A stretch of DNA of 64,000 nucleotides from Actinostola sp. cb2023 (taxonomy: Eukaryota; Cnidaria; Anthozoa; Actiniaria; Actinostolidae). The notes beneath the pieces are model-generated. The model saw nothing but the letters and a program-made list of their open reading frames with translations. It made no database searches and was not told the DNA's origin. The DNA lies in the NCBI GenBank assembly GCA_033675265.1, contig JAUJYZ010000540.1, positions 247,274 through 311,273 on the forward strand. Direction: 5' to 3'. Positions within the stretch are counted from its first letter, which is position 1. Every line of letters starts with the position of its first letter. This document shows positions 23,462-35,000 of this stretch, piece after piece. The position numbers and the translations under genes are program-made.

Positions 23462-26400
23462 TTACAGTTCCTCTTTTTCTTCTTTGCGTGAGAAAGTTCT
23501 CATGTAGTATAAGACACACGCATAAATAAATGCCAAAACTGCAAGAGCTAGTTTGCTGTTCTGTCGAATCGCCAGGACTATTAGAAAGAAGAATATCGCG
23601 TACAACAAGCTACCTATCTTCAAATGGTACTCGGATAAGTAGCTCCCTTTCTTAAGCTCCTCTTCGAGAAGTTCTTCTTCGGATTTTGTGACCTTTTTCT
23701 TTTTCTTTTTACCTTTCACGCATTTGTCTCCTTGGTGCCGGTAACCATCGCGACAATCACACGTAAAGGATCCCTGAGAGTTCACGCACATCTCGTTTTC
23801 TTTTTGACAAGGGTTCTGTTCTGCGGCGCATTCATCGATGTCTAAAAATATCCAGAAAAAAATGTCAACTTTCAACACAACTGAAACAACTAACTCAGGC
23901 TGGTTTTCACTGGCGCAACCTTTAGAATCTGTGTCATGTGAAAACGTGCTCGACAGAAGCATGAGCGCATGCATATACAAGAAGTGGAAACACGTGCTTG
24001 CATCGATAGTGAAAACCAGGCTGTATCTGGGTGAGCCAAACAGTGTAGCAGAGGACAGACATTAGTGTTCAGCTTAGAGGGCGTCTGACAAGAGTAAAGA
24101 AATAGACACACAGTGCAATGTTGTCAATAGGATTTCAGCATCTGTTCACCTATTAAACTGATGTGCGCAATAATCACAAAATTGCAACCCTACTTCAACA
24201 TACATGTATATCACGTGTATTTAAGGGTCGTCACGTCTTTTCGTTGGTGTCACGCATTACTCATTGCGTGACGGTCCCTGCGTGACAGCTTCGGAGTGAA
24301 TAGACGAAAGACAAGTGGAACTACCTTTGCATTCATTTTCTTCTCTCTTGTACCCATCACTACACTTCGTGCAGGATGTTGCTCCCTCTCCAATGCATTT
24401 GTCACATGACTCGTGACATGCTACAGAAACAGAAACAACAATTTTTTAATTTTTTTTATTCATTTTTAATTTTTAATTTTTATTGCTATTAAAACACAAT
24501 AATAATTACTTTTACAAAAAAACATCAGGTACAACTAATATCACTAACAAGATTACAACAATTCTTATCAATTCATTCAACGACATTGAATGCAACTATG
24601 ACTTAGAACTGGGTACTTACAGTCACATTCATAAGATCCAGGTATGTTCTTGCAGTATGTACCATTATCACATAGGGAAGAAGTTGTATCACCTGCACAC
24701 TCATCATTGTCTGTGTTATAATGAAAAGCATGCAGTGATATTCACTGACACTGTATCAACATTATCATCTTCTTTCACCAAACTACTGACACCCTATGAA
24801 CCACTTACTGACACCTTACCAACCACTTACTGACACCTTACAAATGAGACCTTACCAACCACTTACTGACACCTTACCAACCACTTACTGACACCTTACC
24901 AACCACTTACTGACACCTTAGCAACCGCTTACTGACACCTTATCAACCACTTACTGACACCTTACCAACCACTTACTGACACCTTACCAACCACTTATTG
25001 ACACCTTACCAACCACTTACTGACACCTTCCCAACCACTTACTGACACCTTACCAACCACTTCCTGACACCTTACCAACATGTACACTGCTGATCAACAA
25101 CATAAGAACCAGCTATTGCATATTGTACAATATACCTTTGCAACCATCATCGTCAGTCATATTGTAACCAGTCTTGCAAGCCAGGCAGCCTTTCGGACCA
25201 GCACTGGTGCAGTTCCCTTCACAAGACTCATGACAGACTGCAACGAATTAAAATACATGAGGCTAGAAATTGTCACAAGAAAAACAAGTTGGTGACTTCA
25301 CTAAGTTCATGTATTTTATCATTTGTTTTAAGATTTACCTTCACAGTTGAAGGATCCTGGTGTATTAACACAGTACTGTTCTTCTTTGCACTTGTCGCCA
25401 TCCTTACATTCATCAACATCTACAAGAGACATGAACTATAGTTTACTAGGTGCGGATCCAGGGAAAAATGTGACCATTTTCCGAATGACCGTTTTCTGAA
25501 CCGGCCATTTTTGCCTTTTCACAAGTTTTTATGAATAAATTAAACATTAAAGAGAGCTACATGTATATTACTGCTACTTTGAAAATTTTGACCGTTTTCC
25601 AGAAAACGGCTCAACCAGTCTGGATCAGTACCTATTTACATGCATGTTGTCATGTACTGTATATGATAGTCATCCTCATCATAATCATTGACACCAAAAT
25701 ATTACAATTTATTATCTATTTATTTATTTATTTAATGATTCGCCAAGAGCAGGCGGGTTTACAAAAGAACACAATGTCCCCTACAAGGTAAACCACCCAA
25801 CCCAGCCCCGTAAAATAAGTAACCCATCCCAAGATACGCCCCACTTTCACAACAAATTACATCATTATCATAATCATAATAACCATTACCACAGAGCACA
25901 TACATGTATATTACTTGTAACGATTATCATCATTATCATTGTCATCACTGGTCAATGTAATCATCAATAGATTAATCATGACCATGATATCATAATCATC
26001 AACTTTATCATCATTAATGATCATCATCTTTTCTTTCGTTTGGATTGTGCTCACTAGAGCAACACTTTGCAATTTCCTTTTCTTTACAAACACTGTATTC
26101 TCAACACCAATTTAATCACATCTATGTTACCCACCTTTACATCCATCTTCCTCAGACTTCTTCCACCCAGTCTTACACTCAGTACAATCCTTAGGTGTTA
26201 AGCCATTGCAACCTTTGGAGCACGATTCATGGCATGGTGTACATTTCAATTTACTGCTGTCATCCTTTTCTTCAAAGTAGTCATCTGCACACTCGTCACA
26301 CTCATCGCCATCATAACCACCATGACAGCTACAGTTGCCGGCACCACTTCTTGTCCCTGCACCCTGTACAACGAACATGAGCAAGACATTCGTTTCAACA

Positions 26401-29400
26401 TGTTTTTCTTCTTCAACAAATGACGGGGTTTGTGCATGATAAAATGGAAGTGATCTCTGATCGAAAACTAAATTCTCCTGTGAGCTGAGAAGAATTTGGA
26501 TTCTGGTCACAATACACTAACACTGTTCTTGCACAAACCTCTAGCTCTTTGAGTGTTAATTACAGCTACACTTTTATGTACATGAGTAAAATTCATGTTA
26601 CTTTCTCATGGTATGTTTTTTTCTGGTGAAGGTTGAAACACAGGAAATGCTCTATGAAAATGGATCTGAACATGTAATTTTGTTAGACTTACATCACAAT
26701 CACCATGGCCATGGCATGGATTGTCCTTTCCAGAAGGGCATTCTGAAAACAATCATGCAATCATCTCATAAATGAATGTCATCATCATCAACATCACTAC
26801 CACCAACACCAACATCGTCACCATCATAAGCACCATCATCACCACCACCACCATCATCATCACCACCACCATCATCATCATCACCTCCATCATAAGCACC
26901 ATCATCATCACCACCACCATCATCATCACCGCCACCATCATCATCACCACCATCATCATCATCATCACCACCACCATCATCACAGACTCTCATCACCCCT
27001 GACCTAGACTTGCTGGATCCTTCCACCACAGGAAGCCCAAGCAGCATACTTCGCAGGGGAAAAAATCGAACGAGACTTGGAGCAAGTCTACCCCTGACCA
27101 CAATCATCATCATTATTTGTTAATTTTCTTATTTATGATAAAAACATTGAAAGCAACTCTACCTTTACAATCAGGTCCATATGTTCCATTATTACAGCAT
27201 ACTGCAATATACAAATGATTTAGATATCAACCATGCCACTATGAAAAGTTAAAATCCAATACACAATGGTAAGTACTGTACCTTTTATGTTGTTAATACA
27301 GAACCAACTTTTTAAGTCTTTCTCTTTGCTTTGCCTACACAAAATAAAAGTACTACTTAATCAGTTCCACGTACGCATACAAGGAGTAATAATCTGTCGT
27401 GAACAGATGTGAACATATAGTTTTATGAGTAGCAATGTAGTCACTGAGATTATTCACTAATTACGTGTAGTAGTTAGATGGCACACTGTTCAATAGAAGA
27501 TGTAATGGGCTATTTGCTGATGGGGCTCAGAATTTTGGGTGAGCATGTGCTCTGGCACTGAAACTTCGAAACTCTAACCATGTTCCAGACATTCACAATT
27601 CTATTTTCCTGACAAAATGCACAGCTTTTTGTACTTACTGTTTAAACCACCATTCTTCTAGAGTTTCTTCATGTTCTTCAACCATGGTGTGACACTAAAA
27701 TATAAACACATTTAAAAACAACTGTGGATGATACAATTATTATATCAAACTGTATTGATGTAATGTGCAGAGAAGACAATGTGGGGTAGGGGTGATAGAC
27801 AATGTGGGGGGAGTGTGTGACAGACAATGTGGGGTAGGGGGTGATAGACAATGTGGGGTAGGGGGTGATAGACAATGTGTGGGGATGGGGTGATAGACAA
27901 TGTGGGGTAGTGGGTGATAGACAATGTGGGGTAGGGGGTGATAGACAATGTGGGGTAGGGGGTGATAGACAATGTGGGGGGAGGGGGTTATAGACAATGT
28001 GGGGTAGGGGGTGATACACAATGTGGGGTAGGGGATGATAGACAATGTGGGGTAAGGGTGATAGACAATGTGAGGTAGGGGGTGATAGACAATGTGGGGG
28101 GAGTGTGTGATAGACAATGTGGGGTAGGGGGTGATAGACAATGTGGGGTAGGGGGTGATAGACAATGTGTGGGGATGGGGTGATAGACAATGTGGGGTAG
28201 TGGGTGATAGACAATGTGGGGTAGGGGGTGATAGACAATGTGGGGTAGGGGGTGGTAGGGGGTGATAGACAATGTGGGGTAGGGGGTGATAGACAATGTG
28301 GGGGATGGAGTGATAGACAATGTGGGGTAGGGGGTGATAGACAATGTGGGGTAGGGGGTGATAGACAATGTGGGGTAGTGGGTGATAGACAATGAGGGGT
28401 AGGGGGTGATAGACAATGTGGGGGAGGGGGTGATAGACAATGTGGGGTAGGGGGTGATAGACAATGAGGGGTAGGGGGTGATAGACAATGTGGGGTAGTG
28501 GGTGATAGACAATGTGGGGGAGGGGGGTGATAGACAATGCGGGGTAGGGGTGATAGACAATGTGGGGGATGGGGTGATAGACAATGTGGGGGGAGGGGGT
28601 TATAGACAATGTGGGGTAGGAGGTGATAGACAATGTGAGGTAGGGGGTGATAGACAATGCGGGGTAGGGGGTGATAGACAATGTGGGGGGATGGGGGTGA
28701 TAGACAATGTGGGGGGTAGGGGGTGATAGACAATGTGGGGGGAGGGGGTGATAGACAATGTGGGGGAGGGGGTGATACATGTAGACAATGTGGGGGGAGG
28801 GGGTGATAGACAATGTGGGGGAGGGGGTGATACATGTAGACAATGTGGGGGGAGGGGGTGATAGACAATGTGGGGGGAGGGGGTGATAGACAATGTGGGG
28901 GAGGGGGTGATACATGTAGACAATGTAGGGGGAGGAGGTGATAGACAATGTGGGGGGAGGGGGTGATAGACAATGTGGGGGATGGGGTGATAGACAATGT
29001 GGGGTAGGGGGTGATAGACAAAATGTGGGGGGAGGGGGTGATAGACAATGTGGGGGAGGGGGTGATACATGTAGACAATGTGGGGGGAGGGGGTGATAGA
29101 CAATGTGGGGGAGGGGGTGATACATGTAGACAATGTGGGGGGAGGGGGTGATAGACAATGTGGGGGAGGGGGTGATACATGTAGACAATGTAGGGGGGGG
29201 GGGTGATAGACAATGTGGGGGGAGGGGGTGATAGACAATGTGGGGGAGGGGGTGATAGACAATGTGGGGGAGGAGGTGATAGACAATGTGGGGGAGGGGC
29301 GAAAGTAAAATGCCTACCAGTGATGCTGAACTTTCACAAAGCCCTTCCATTATTTCAACTAGTCTTGTTTCACTGGAAAATATTAATGACAACATATAGT

Positions 29401-31338
29401 TTATAGGAAAGGAAAGGATGCAATAGGAAAGAGATGGAAACAAAATGAAAAGTAAGGAAAGAGAAGAGAAGGAAAAGGAAAGTAGGGTGGCCAACTTATC
29501 CAGATCCATTAGGCTAGAATTATTACACTCGATTTACACATCAGATGCTGGAGGACTTGTCTGACTGCCTACAAAGGCGCATTATGCAGCCGCAATATGG
29601 TTTATAATTAATTAATTATTGCCCCCCATGGGTTATGCAGCCAAGCATGGGCACTGAGGATGGCACTGCATATATAGCAGTAATGTTAGATCGATTGACA
29701 TTTAAAAAAAGTAATTTATTTACTCAATATTTTATATTTATTATTGACTTGTATAATACATGTATGTAGCATCTAAACAAAACATTCCTTAGTAATGGTA
29801 ACATTACATAATATACATGTACAGTGTACAGTGTACAGTACAATACTGTACATGACTTTGGGACATGTTGCAAGAAATAATGAAGGGCTCCCTGCAAGAA
29901 CATCTCTAGTAAATGACTTGTGATCAAAACATAAATTCTCCTTTAAAATTCAAAGATTTTTGCGGATAATTTAGATCTTGATCAGAGATCACTTACGTTG
30001 TTCTTGCAGGGAGCCCTTCAATAATGTTAGTTACCTTTTAGCATAGCTTCCTAATTTTCTCTCCTCCCAGGCAGTGTTCCCACCTCCAAAGTTTGCTTTT
30101 GTAGTTTTGTCCATCCCCTGCACCAAAATTAATGGCAACATTCAGTAAGATTTGTTGAATATATATATATATATATATTATCATCCTTTAGGATGGAGTC
30201 AAGTAATGGTAGATATAGCTAATTGCATAATCGTTGTCGGGTTGAAAATCATAAATCATAGAAGCTGAGACCGCAAGGATGGATGGGAAATCAGTTCATG
30301 ACCTGCATTACATGCAGATATATTCAATGTTCTCGTAGTTTTGAAGGTATATGAGCTATTTGACTAAGACCCTACAAGTCTGGATAAAAAGGTCGATCAT
30401 TTGATGGTGTTATTTGAGAGTTTTAATTCCCCAGAATTCCTTTTGGTCATAGCTTTCATGATTTTCAACTCGACAACGATTATGCAATTAGCTATATATA
30501 CATGTAGCCTGAGAAAACAGACACCTCATCACGTTTTCAGTTCCAACACCCCCACACAGAAAATGCAATGAGGTTGCAGTTTTCACAATCTTATCTATAT
30601 TGTATTTATTAAACTGTGTACCATATACCCCACTCAGGGGGGGGGGGGGGGGGGGGGGGGGTACTCAGGGGGGTACTCAGTAGGGTACTCAGTAGGGTAC
30701 TCAGGGGCCGTACTCAGTTTTAAAGTGATGGGGAGGTATGAAGATATTTGCGAGTACCCTGACTAGTTTTGACCTATGTAACGTCATGGCAACCAAGTTG
30801 TTGCCAGATTTAAACAAAGCTTTAAATCCTAATGAGATACTCTTACTTGTACCACCAACACAAAAACTACCAACATGGCTGCTGCATATTGGTACTTTAA
30901 ATATCCAGGGATTCATTGCAAATCAACAATAGCCACATTTAATTTTCCAAATATCATTCATCCATCCTTTCCTCTTTTTCTATTTTTCTTTTTCACACAT
31001 GAAAATAATAAAGTTCAACATATTATTTGCTGTCAAAGTCAACATTATTCTAAGGGATTCGAGAGTAAAAGACTAGGATCAAATAGTTTATAGAGCAAAT
31101 ATAGCAGAAGTTATACTTGTAATCAATACATGTAAGTTTATCACAGAATTGATTCAGCTTGGGATTTTGAATTAAAATTAAGCTTATAATTAAAGCTTAC
31201 CTTGTGGAATGCGTCTACGATGTCATTACAAGTCTTGCACTGCTCCTTTAAGTCCTTTTTGCTTCTAACACTGGGTAAATGGAGACTCAGAGCCAGTACG
31301 AATACTATATATGCGAATAAATTAAGCTTTTTCGACAT
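23462..31338 (-). CDS. CRELD: CRELD: cysteine-rich with EGF-like domains, ER protein
   Basis: ER folding factor; CRELD proteins have a CXXC motif and assist maturation of membrane receptors. Exons, 5' to 3': 31201-31338, 30035-30117, 29318-29372, 27639-27694, 27282-27334, 27163-27201, 26693-26742, 26135-26363, 25339-25419, 25136-25237, 24621-24710, 24325-24420, 23462-23841; phases agree throughout (483 residues). Exon 1 has a signal peptide and CKTC; exon 2 carries NFGGGNTAWEE, diagnostic of the CRELD N-terminal domain; then EGF (exons 6-8), and alternating furin-like (CHESC) and EGF modules: three of the former, three calcium-type or related EGFs. The last exon adds a KGKKKKKK run, two hydrophobic helices (YAIFFFLIVLAI; LALAVLAFIYACVLYY) and ends EEKEEL. 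KEEL fits the ER-retrieval pattern. One module more than the usual vertebrate layout. Confidence 0.93.
24778..25077. repeat. 22-bp minisatellite
   Basis: About 13 tandem copies of ACCAACCACTTACTGACACC with TT, nearly identical. In the CRELD intron between 24710 and 25136. Confidence 0.9.
26775..27000. repeat. CAT/CAC trinucleotide repeat
   Basis: Low-complexity ATC/ACC array in a CRELD intron. The Met- and Asp-rich ORFs over it in several frames are artefacts. Confidence 0.9.
27775..29300. repeat. G-rich minisatellite (20-24-bp unit) in CRELD intron 3
   Basis: About 65-70 copies of GTGATAGACAATGTGGGG with AGGGG or TAGGG. In the right half, variants contain TACATGTAGACAATG. The minus strand shows Pro-, His- and Ser-rich ORFs of up to 589 codons in all three frames, with no codon constraint, so they are not genes. 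Every unit has clustered G runs and could form quadruplexes. Confidence 0.92.
29880..30021. repeat. Short palindrome next to CRELD exon 2
   Basis: TGAAGGGCTCCCTGCAAGAA at the left and its complement at the right. Ends 14 bp from the donor end of the exon at 30035-30117. Confidence 0.75.
30200..30498. repeat. Inverted-repeat MITE in CRELD intron 1
   Basis: TATAGCTAATTGCATAATCG and TTGTCGGGTTGAAAATCAT at the left recur inverted at 30450-30497. Confidence 0.75.
30639..30716. repeat. Poly-G tract and TACTCAG repeats
   Basis: A run of 22 G (30639-30660) followed by four degenerate copies of GGGTACTCAGTA. Related to the start of the 6945-7234 element. Confidence 0.7.
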
Positions 31339-31867
31339 TTTGTGAAATAGAAAAGTTAAGCTTATTGTATCTACAATGGAAAAATTACGATACTACTTTC
31401 AAATGCTTCGAAAACTCTGTCAAAGCATTGCTGAAATTGGAAAAATCATCTATTCTGAAGGATCTGTTCGAGGGAAGCCTTTTTGGAGGAAAATTCGAAA
31501 AAATTGACTGTAAATGTAATAAATAACAAGAAAGGAACCGGTGAAATTGCTTCTTTCCCGTGATGCAAAGGGACGTTTTGTGACATTTACAGGAAGTCAA
31601 AAAGAGAACTTAGATTTTGATCAGCCGTACTCAAGAACCCGGCATTTCACAAAGAAATTTGAAATTCTGAGTAAAAAGAATTCTAGTCCCTAGCTCAAGC
31701 ATTTATACCTAAATATATGTCTCACAATTGCATTGGCGATTATTTTAGAGGAAAATTCAAAAAGCCAGAAAGATAATTTTCAGTTCATTTTTTGCTTGGA
31801 AGGTAGAGTAGTTTCTCCCTACACTGTTCAAAGAGATGGGTATTTCTCGAGGTTTTTCAACTTTCAA

Positions 31868-31886
31868 CCAATCAAATCTTACCACG
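31868..31886 (+). promoter_or_regulatory. ERSE 1 (ER-stress response element)
   Basis: CCAAT (31868-31872), nine bases, CCACG (31882-31886): an exact match to the CCAAT-N9-CCACG element bound by NF-Y with ATF6 or XBP1. It runs into a CACGTG palindrome. Confidence 0.85.
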
Positions 31887-31908
31887 TGCATCACGTGACC
31901 AGAATCAA

Positions 31909-31927
31909 CCAATGAGCGCGGGCCACG
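31909..31927 (+). promoter_or_regulatory. ERSE 2 (ER-stress response element)
   Basis: CCAAT (31909-31913), nine bases with GC-rich centre (GAGCGCGGG), CCACG (31923-31927): a second exact match, 41 bp from the first and in the same orientation. Confidence 0.85.
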
Positions 31928-31936
31928 CTCTCGGCT

Positions 31937-31947
31937 CGTGGGCCAAC
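31937..31947 (-). promoter_or_regulatory. Near-match to ERSE-II
   Basis: On the minus strand GTTGG-C-CCACG, one base away from ATTGG-N-CCACG. Ten bases from ERSE 2, so it may be part of the same stress-responsive cluster. Confidence 0.4.
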
Positions 31948-32053
31948 GTGGTTGGCTTGACGTTCGCTCACTTCCTCTTTTTTCACTACTTCAAACTCAA
32001 ACTCAAATTATTTGAGTGTAGTCTTGGTTGTAACAGGGAATATCGGTGTGAAG

Positions 32054-35000
32054 ATGGGCAGAAGAACATATCTTTTAGGCCTGTTGGCTCTTTTATTTAT
32101 TAGTAGTAAGTGGCTGCAATTTTATTTGAATTCTTTCGAATGAATGTTGGGATTTCTTTGGTTGTTTGTAATTGTAGCTCCTTGCAAAGTTGTACATAGA
32201 TTTGGAGTTCGTGTTTAGTTTTAATAGTACTAGTAGTACGTGTTTTGCACTTTGTAGATTAAGTTGATTCAACGCTTTTGGGGTTTAATCGAGGCTCACT
32301 AGAGTAGAGTCGTTTTGCACAGAAAGAAATGGAAATTTATTCTCAGATTGTGACAAGTTGTTCGTTTCATTGTAAACCAGGTCGATTTTCTTGATTTGTA
32401 GTTGATGGAATTGTCATTTGATTAATTAATTTGGCCCATATTAGTATCTACAGTACTTATATCTTACCATTTATATCGAATCTATATTCTTGTTATTCAA
32501 TAGGATCGCTAAATTTTCTTTGTGCTCGATTTATAGAATGTTTGCAAAGTGATTGAAATGTACAAAACCATATTCATCTTGTCCTACTCCTAGTACGGAA
32601 ATCAATTTATCAGATTTACTTTTTTCTTTGATGCACTTCGTATGAGCTTATTACGAACAAAGAAATTGAAATGAAGAAATTCCTAACAAAATACAACGGG
32701 TAAAGCTCCTTCACAAACAATGGTCTAACTGAATACAACAATAACTTTCAATTACTTCATATAACATTAGAATGTTTAGCTTCATCTTTGTCTGAAGATG
32801 ATTTAATATAAGTCTGATTTTGCAGTGGTATATTCGTGTCTAGTTTGGCTGGTTGATCAATCTTGTATTTCTGCAATAGCAAAGTTTTTAAATGACAAGT
32901 TTCCCAAATGGCAAGCTCTGATTGGCTGAGAGAGCATAAGCTATTTATAGCATTCCAGTTAGATGTATCCCCACAAATATGGCCACTTTGTTTAACTCTT
33001 GATTTATTTCCATATTTCATAATAATGAGTCCTTGACGACGTTCAGATCAGAAAGTGATATTTCGAAGAAATCACATCACACTTGAACAGAAGTTCATGT
33101 ATATATTAGTGGCCATTTAGGAACATTGTCATTGAGATGAAGGACTGTTTGTACAGGTTTTCTTTGTTACAAACCGTAACCTATTATCATGTTTTTCCAG
33201 TTGGGTCAATAAAACCCCACATTCAATCCACTTACATTTTTTTTTCATTTTTTTGTTTTGTTCTCATCTATTGAAATTCAGTAAGAATGGGATGAACTTT
33301 TTAATAATAACATTGTTTTATTTTATTTTCCATTATCTTGTCCATGAGACCATGGATTTTTAACAAGTAAATGTCATTAATTATTCATTGTATAGCAGTT
33401 TTTCATCACCTTTGAAAGTGTGCCATGTGATAGTTGTTACAAAATGTTTGTTCGTCCATTTTCCTTTTTGTCGTTGAATTAATGTGGGTGATGATGATGG
33501 GAGTGGGTGGCATATCGTCTTTCAAGAAATAATGTAGTGTAATTTCATGGGTCTTGCAATCTCATTCTTTGAGCAGTTCTTTATGTCTCGCAGCCTCAAT
33601 TTTATTCTATACTCTTAATCTCTTAAGGTCTGGCTCTCTGAGAAAAATACTAGTCTCACCCTCTCTCGAACAGTCTGAGACTGGTCTTGCAGTCTCGTTC
33701 TTTGAGCAGTTTTGTATGTCTCGCATCGTCAACTTTATTCTATATTCTCTCTGAAAGAAATGCTAGTCTCGTCGTCTCTCCCAAAGTCTGGAATTTTCCA
33801 TTTGCCATCTCTTGTGGTGTTGTTGATCATGATGATGATGATATCCTTGTAACTCCCAACCAAGCGTTTAACCTGATCTTAATTTGACCTTTGTGATTGT
33901 TTAATAAATTGCTAATATATAATTCAAACCATTACTGTAAATAAACTAATCAATTTAATCCCAATTAATTTCAAAGGTTTATGTAATGCTGAAGAAGCCA
34001 AATCGGAAGAACCCAAAGAACCCGAAGAAGCCCCCAAAGTAGAAGAAGATATTGGCAAAAGCAGAGACGGATCGAAAACAGATGATGAGGCAGTAGAGAG
34101 AGAAGAAGAGGCAATCAAATTAGATGGTTTAAATGTTTCTCAAATGAAAGAAATAAGAGATAAAGCAGAGAAGCATGAATTCCAGGCTGAAGTTAGCCGC
34201 ATGATGAAGCTCATTATCAACTCGCTGTACAGAAATAAAGAGGTAAGAATCTTACTTGAGCAAAAATAATTTCATTTCAGACCAACTTTCCTGACTCACT
34301 TAGCTTACCGCATCGACAAACTCACCTCCTTCAAAACGTAGTACTGTTCTGTTTCTCAAGCATAATAGACACTTACTAGATACTGTAGCTGGGTTCAGTA
34401 CATTGCAGGGTTGCCAGTAGATCCTTAAATAGATGGCCCAAAATAGTCATGTAATAGTGATATTTTTATAGACGTTGACAGCCAAAATTTTATAGCCAGG
34501 ACAAGTGGCTTATCCCATCTTGACAGAAAGTGGATTGCCATCTCGGCGGACTGCCGAGTTAGTTATTCATGCACATCGTACTGTAGATTGAGTGACATGC
34601 TGAGACAGTATGACTCGCGCTTGAGTAGATACGCATGTTCAGCAATAAGCAAATACAGGTGCCGCATGACCCCGAGACTGCATGACTGAGCACTCACCAG
34701 TGTGCCTTGATGTTAACTTATATCCTAAAATATTCATTTAGTTACATGATAAAAAAATTTCTACAAATCTTTTTTTTTTCGACAATTTTATTACATAATT
34801 ATTTACAATATTTTTCTATTTTACTTCAGATTTTCCTCAGAGAAATTATCTCCAATGCCTCTGATGCTTTGGACAAGATTCGTCTTCTGTCCCTTACCGA
34901 TAAGGATGCTCTCTCTGCTACTGAGGAAATGTCCATTAAGATCAAAGTCGACAAAGAAAACAACATTCTCCATGTCACCGACACTGGCATTGGTATGACC

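Larger units (their letters stand above)
31339..32053. promoter_or_regulatory. Divergent promoter region between CRELD and HSP90B1
   Basis: The two start codons are 715 bp apart and point away from each other. The half nearer HSP90B1 (31865-31960) holds CCAAT boxes, ERSE elements and CACGTG E-boxes; no TATA box is obvious. ERSE elements act in either orientation, so both genes could respond. HSP90B1 and vertebrate CRELD2 are both known ER-stress-induced genes. Confidence 0.7.

Noticed and set aside
26753..27113. Asp/Gly- and Met-rich ORFs
   Set aside because: CAT/CAC low-complexity sequence between CRELD exons.
27775..29300. Regularly spaced repeat resembling a CRISPR array
   Set aside because: No unique spacers; spacer-like parts are themselves G-rich repeats, and the DNA is an animal intron.
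27678..29509. Pro/His/Ser-rich minus-strand ORFs of up to 589 codons
   Set aside because: They are readings of the 20-24-bp intronic minisatellite in all frames. Only the first few codons of one overlap the true CRELD exon at 29318-29372.
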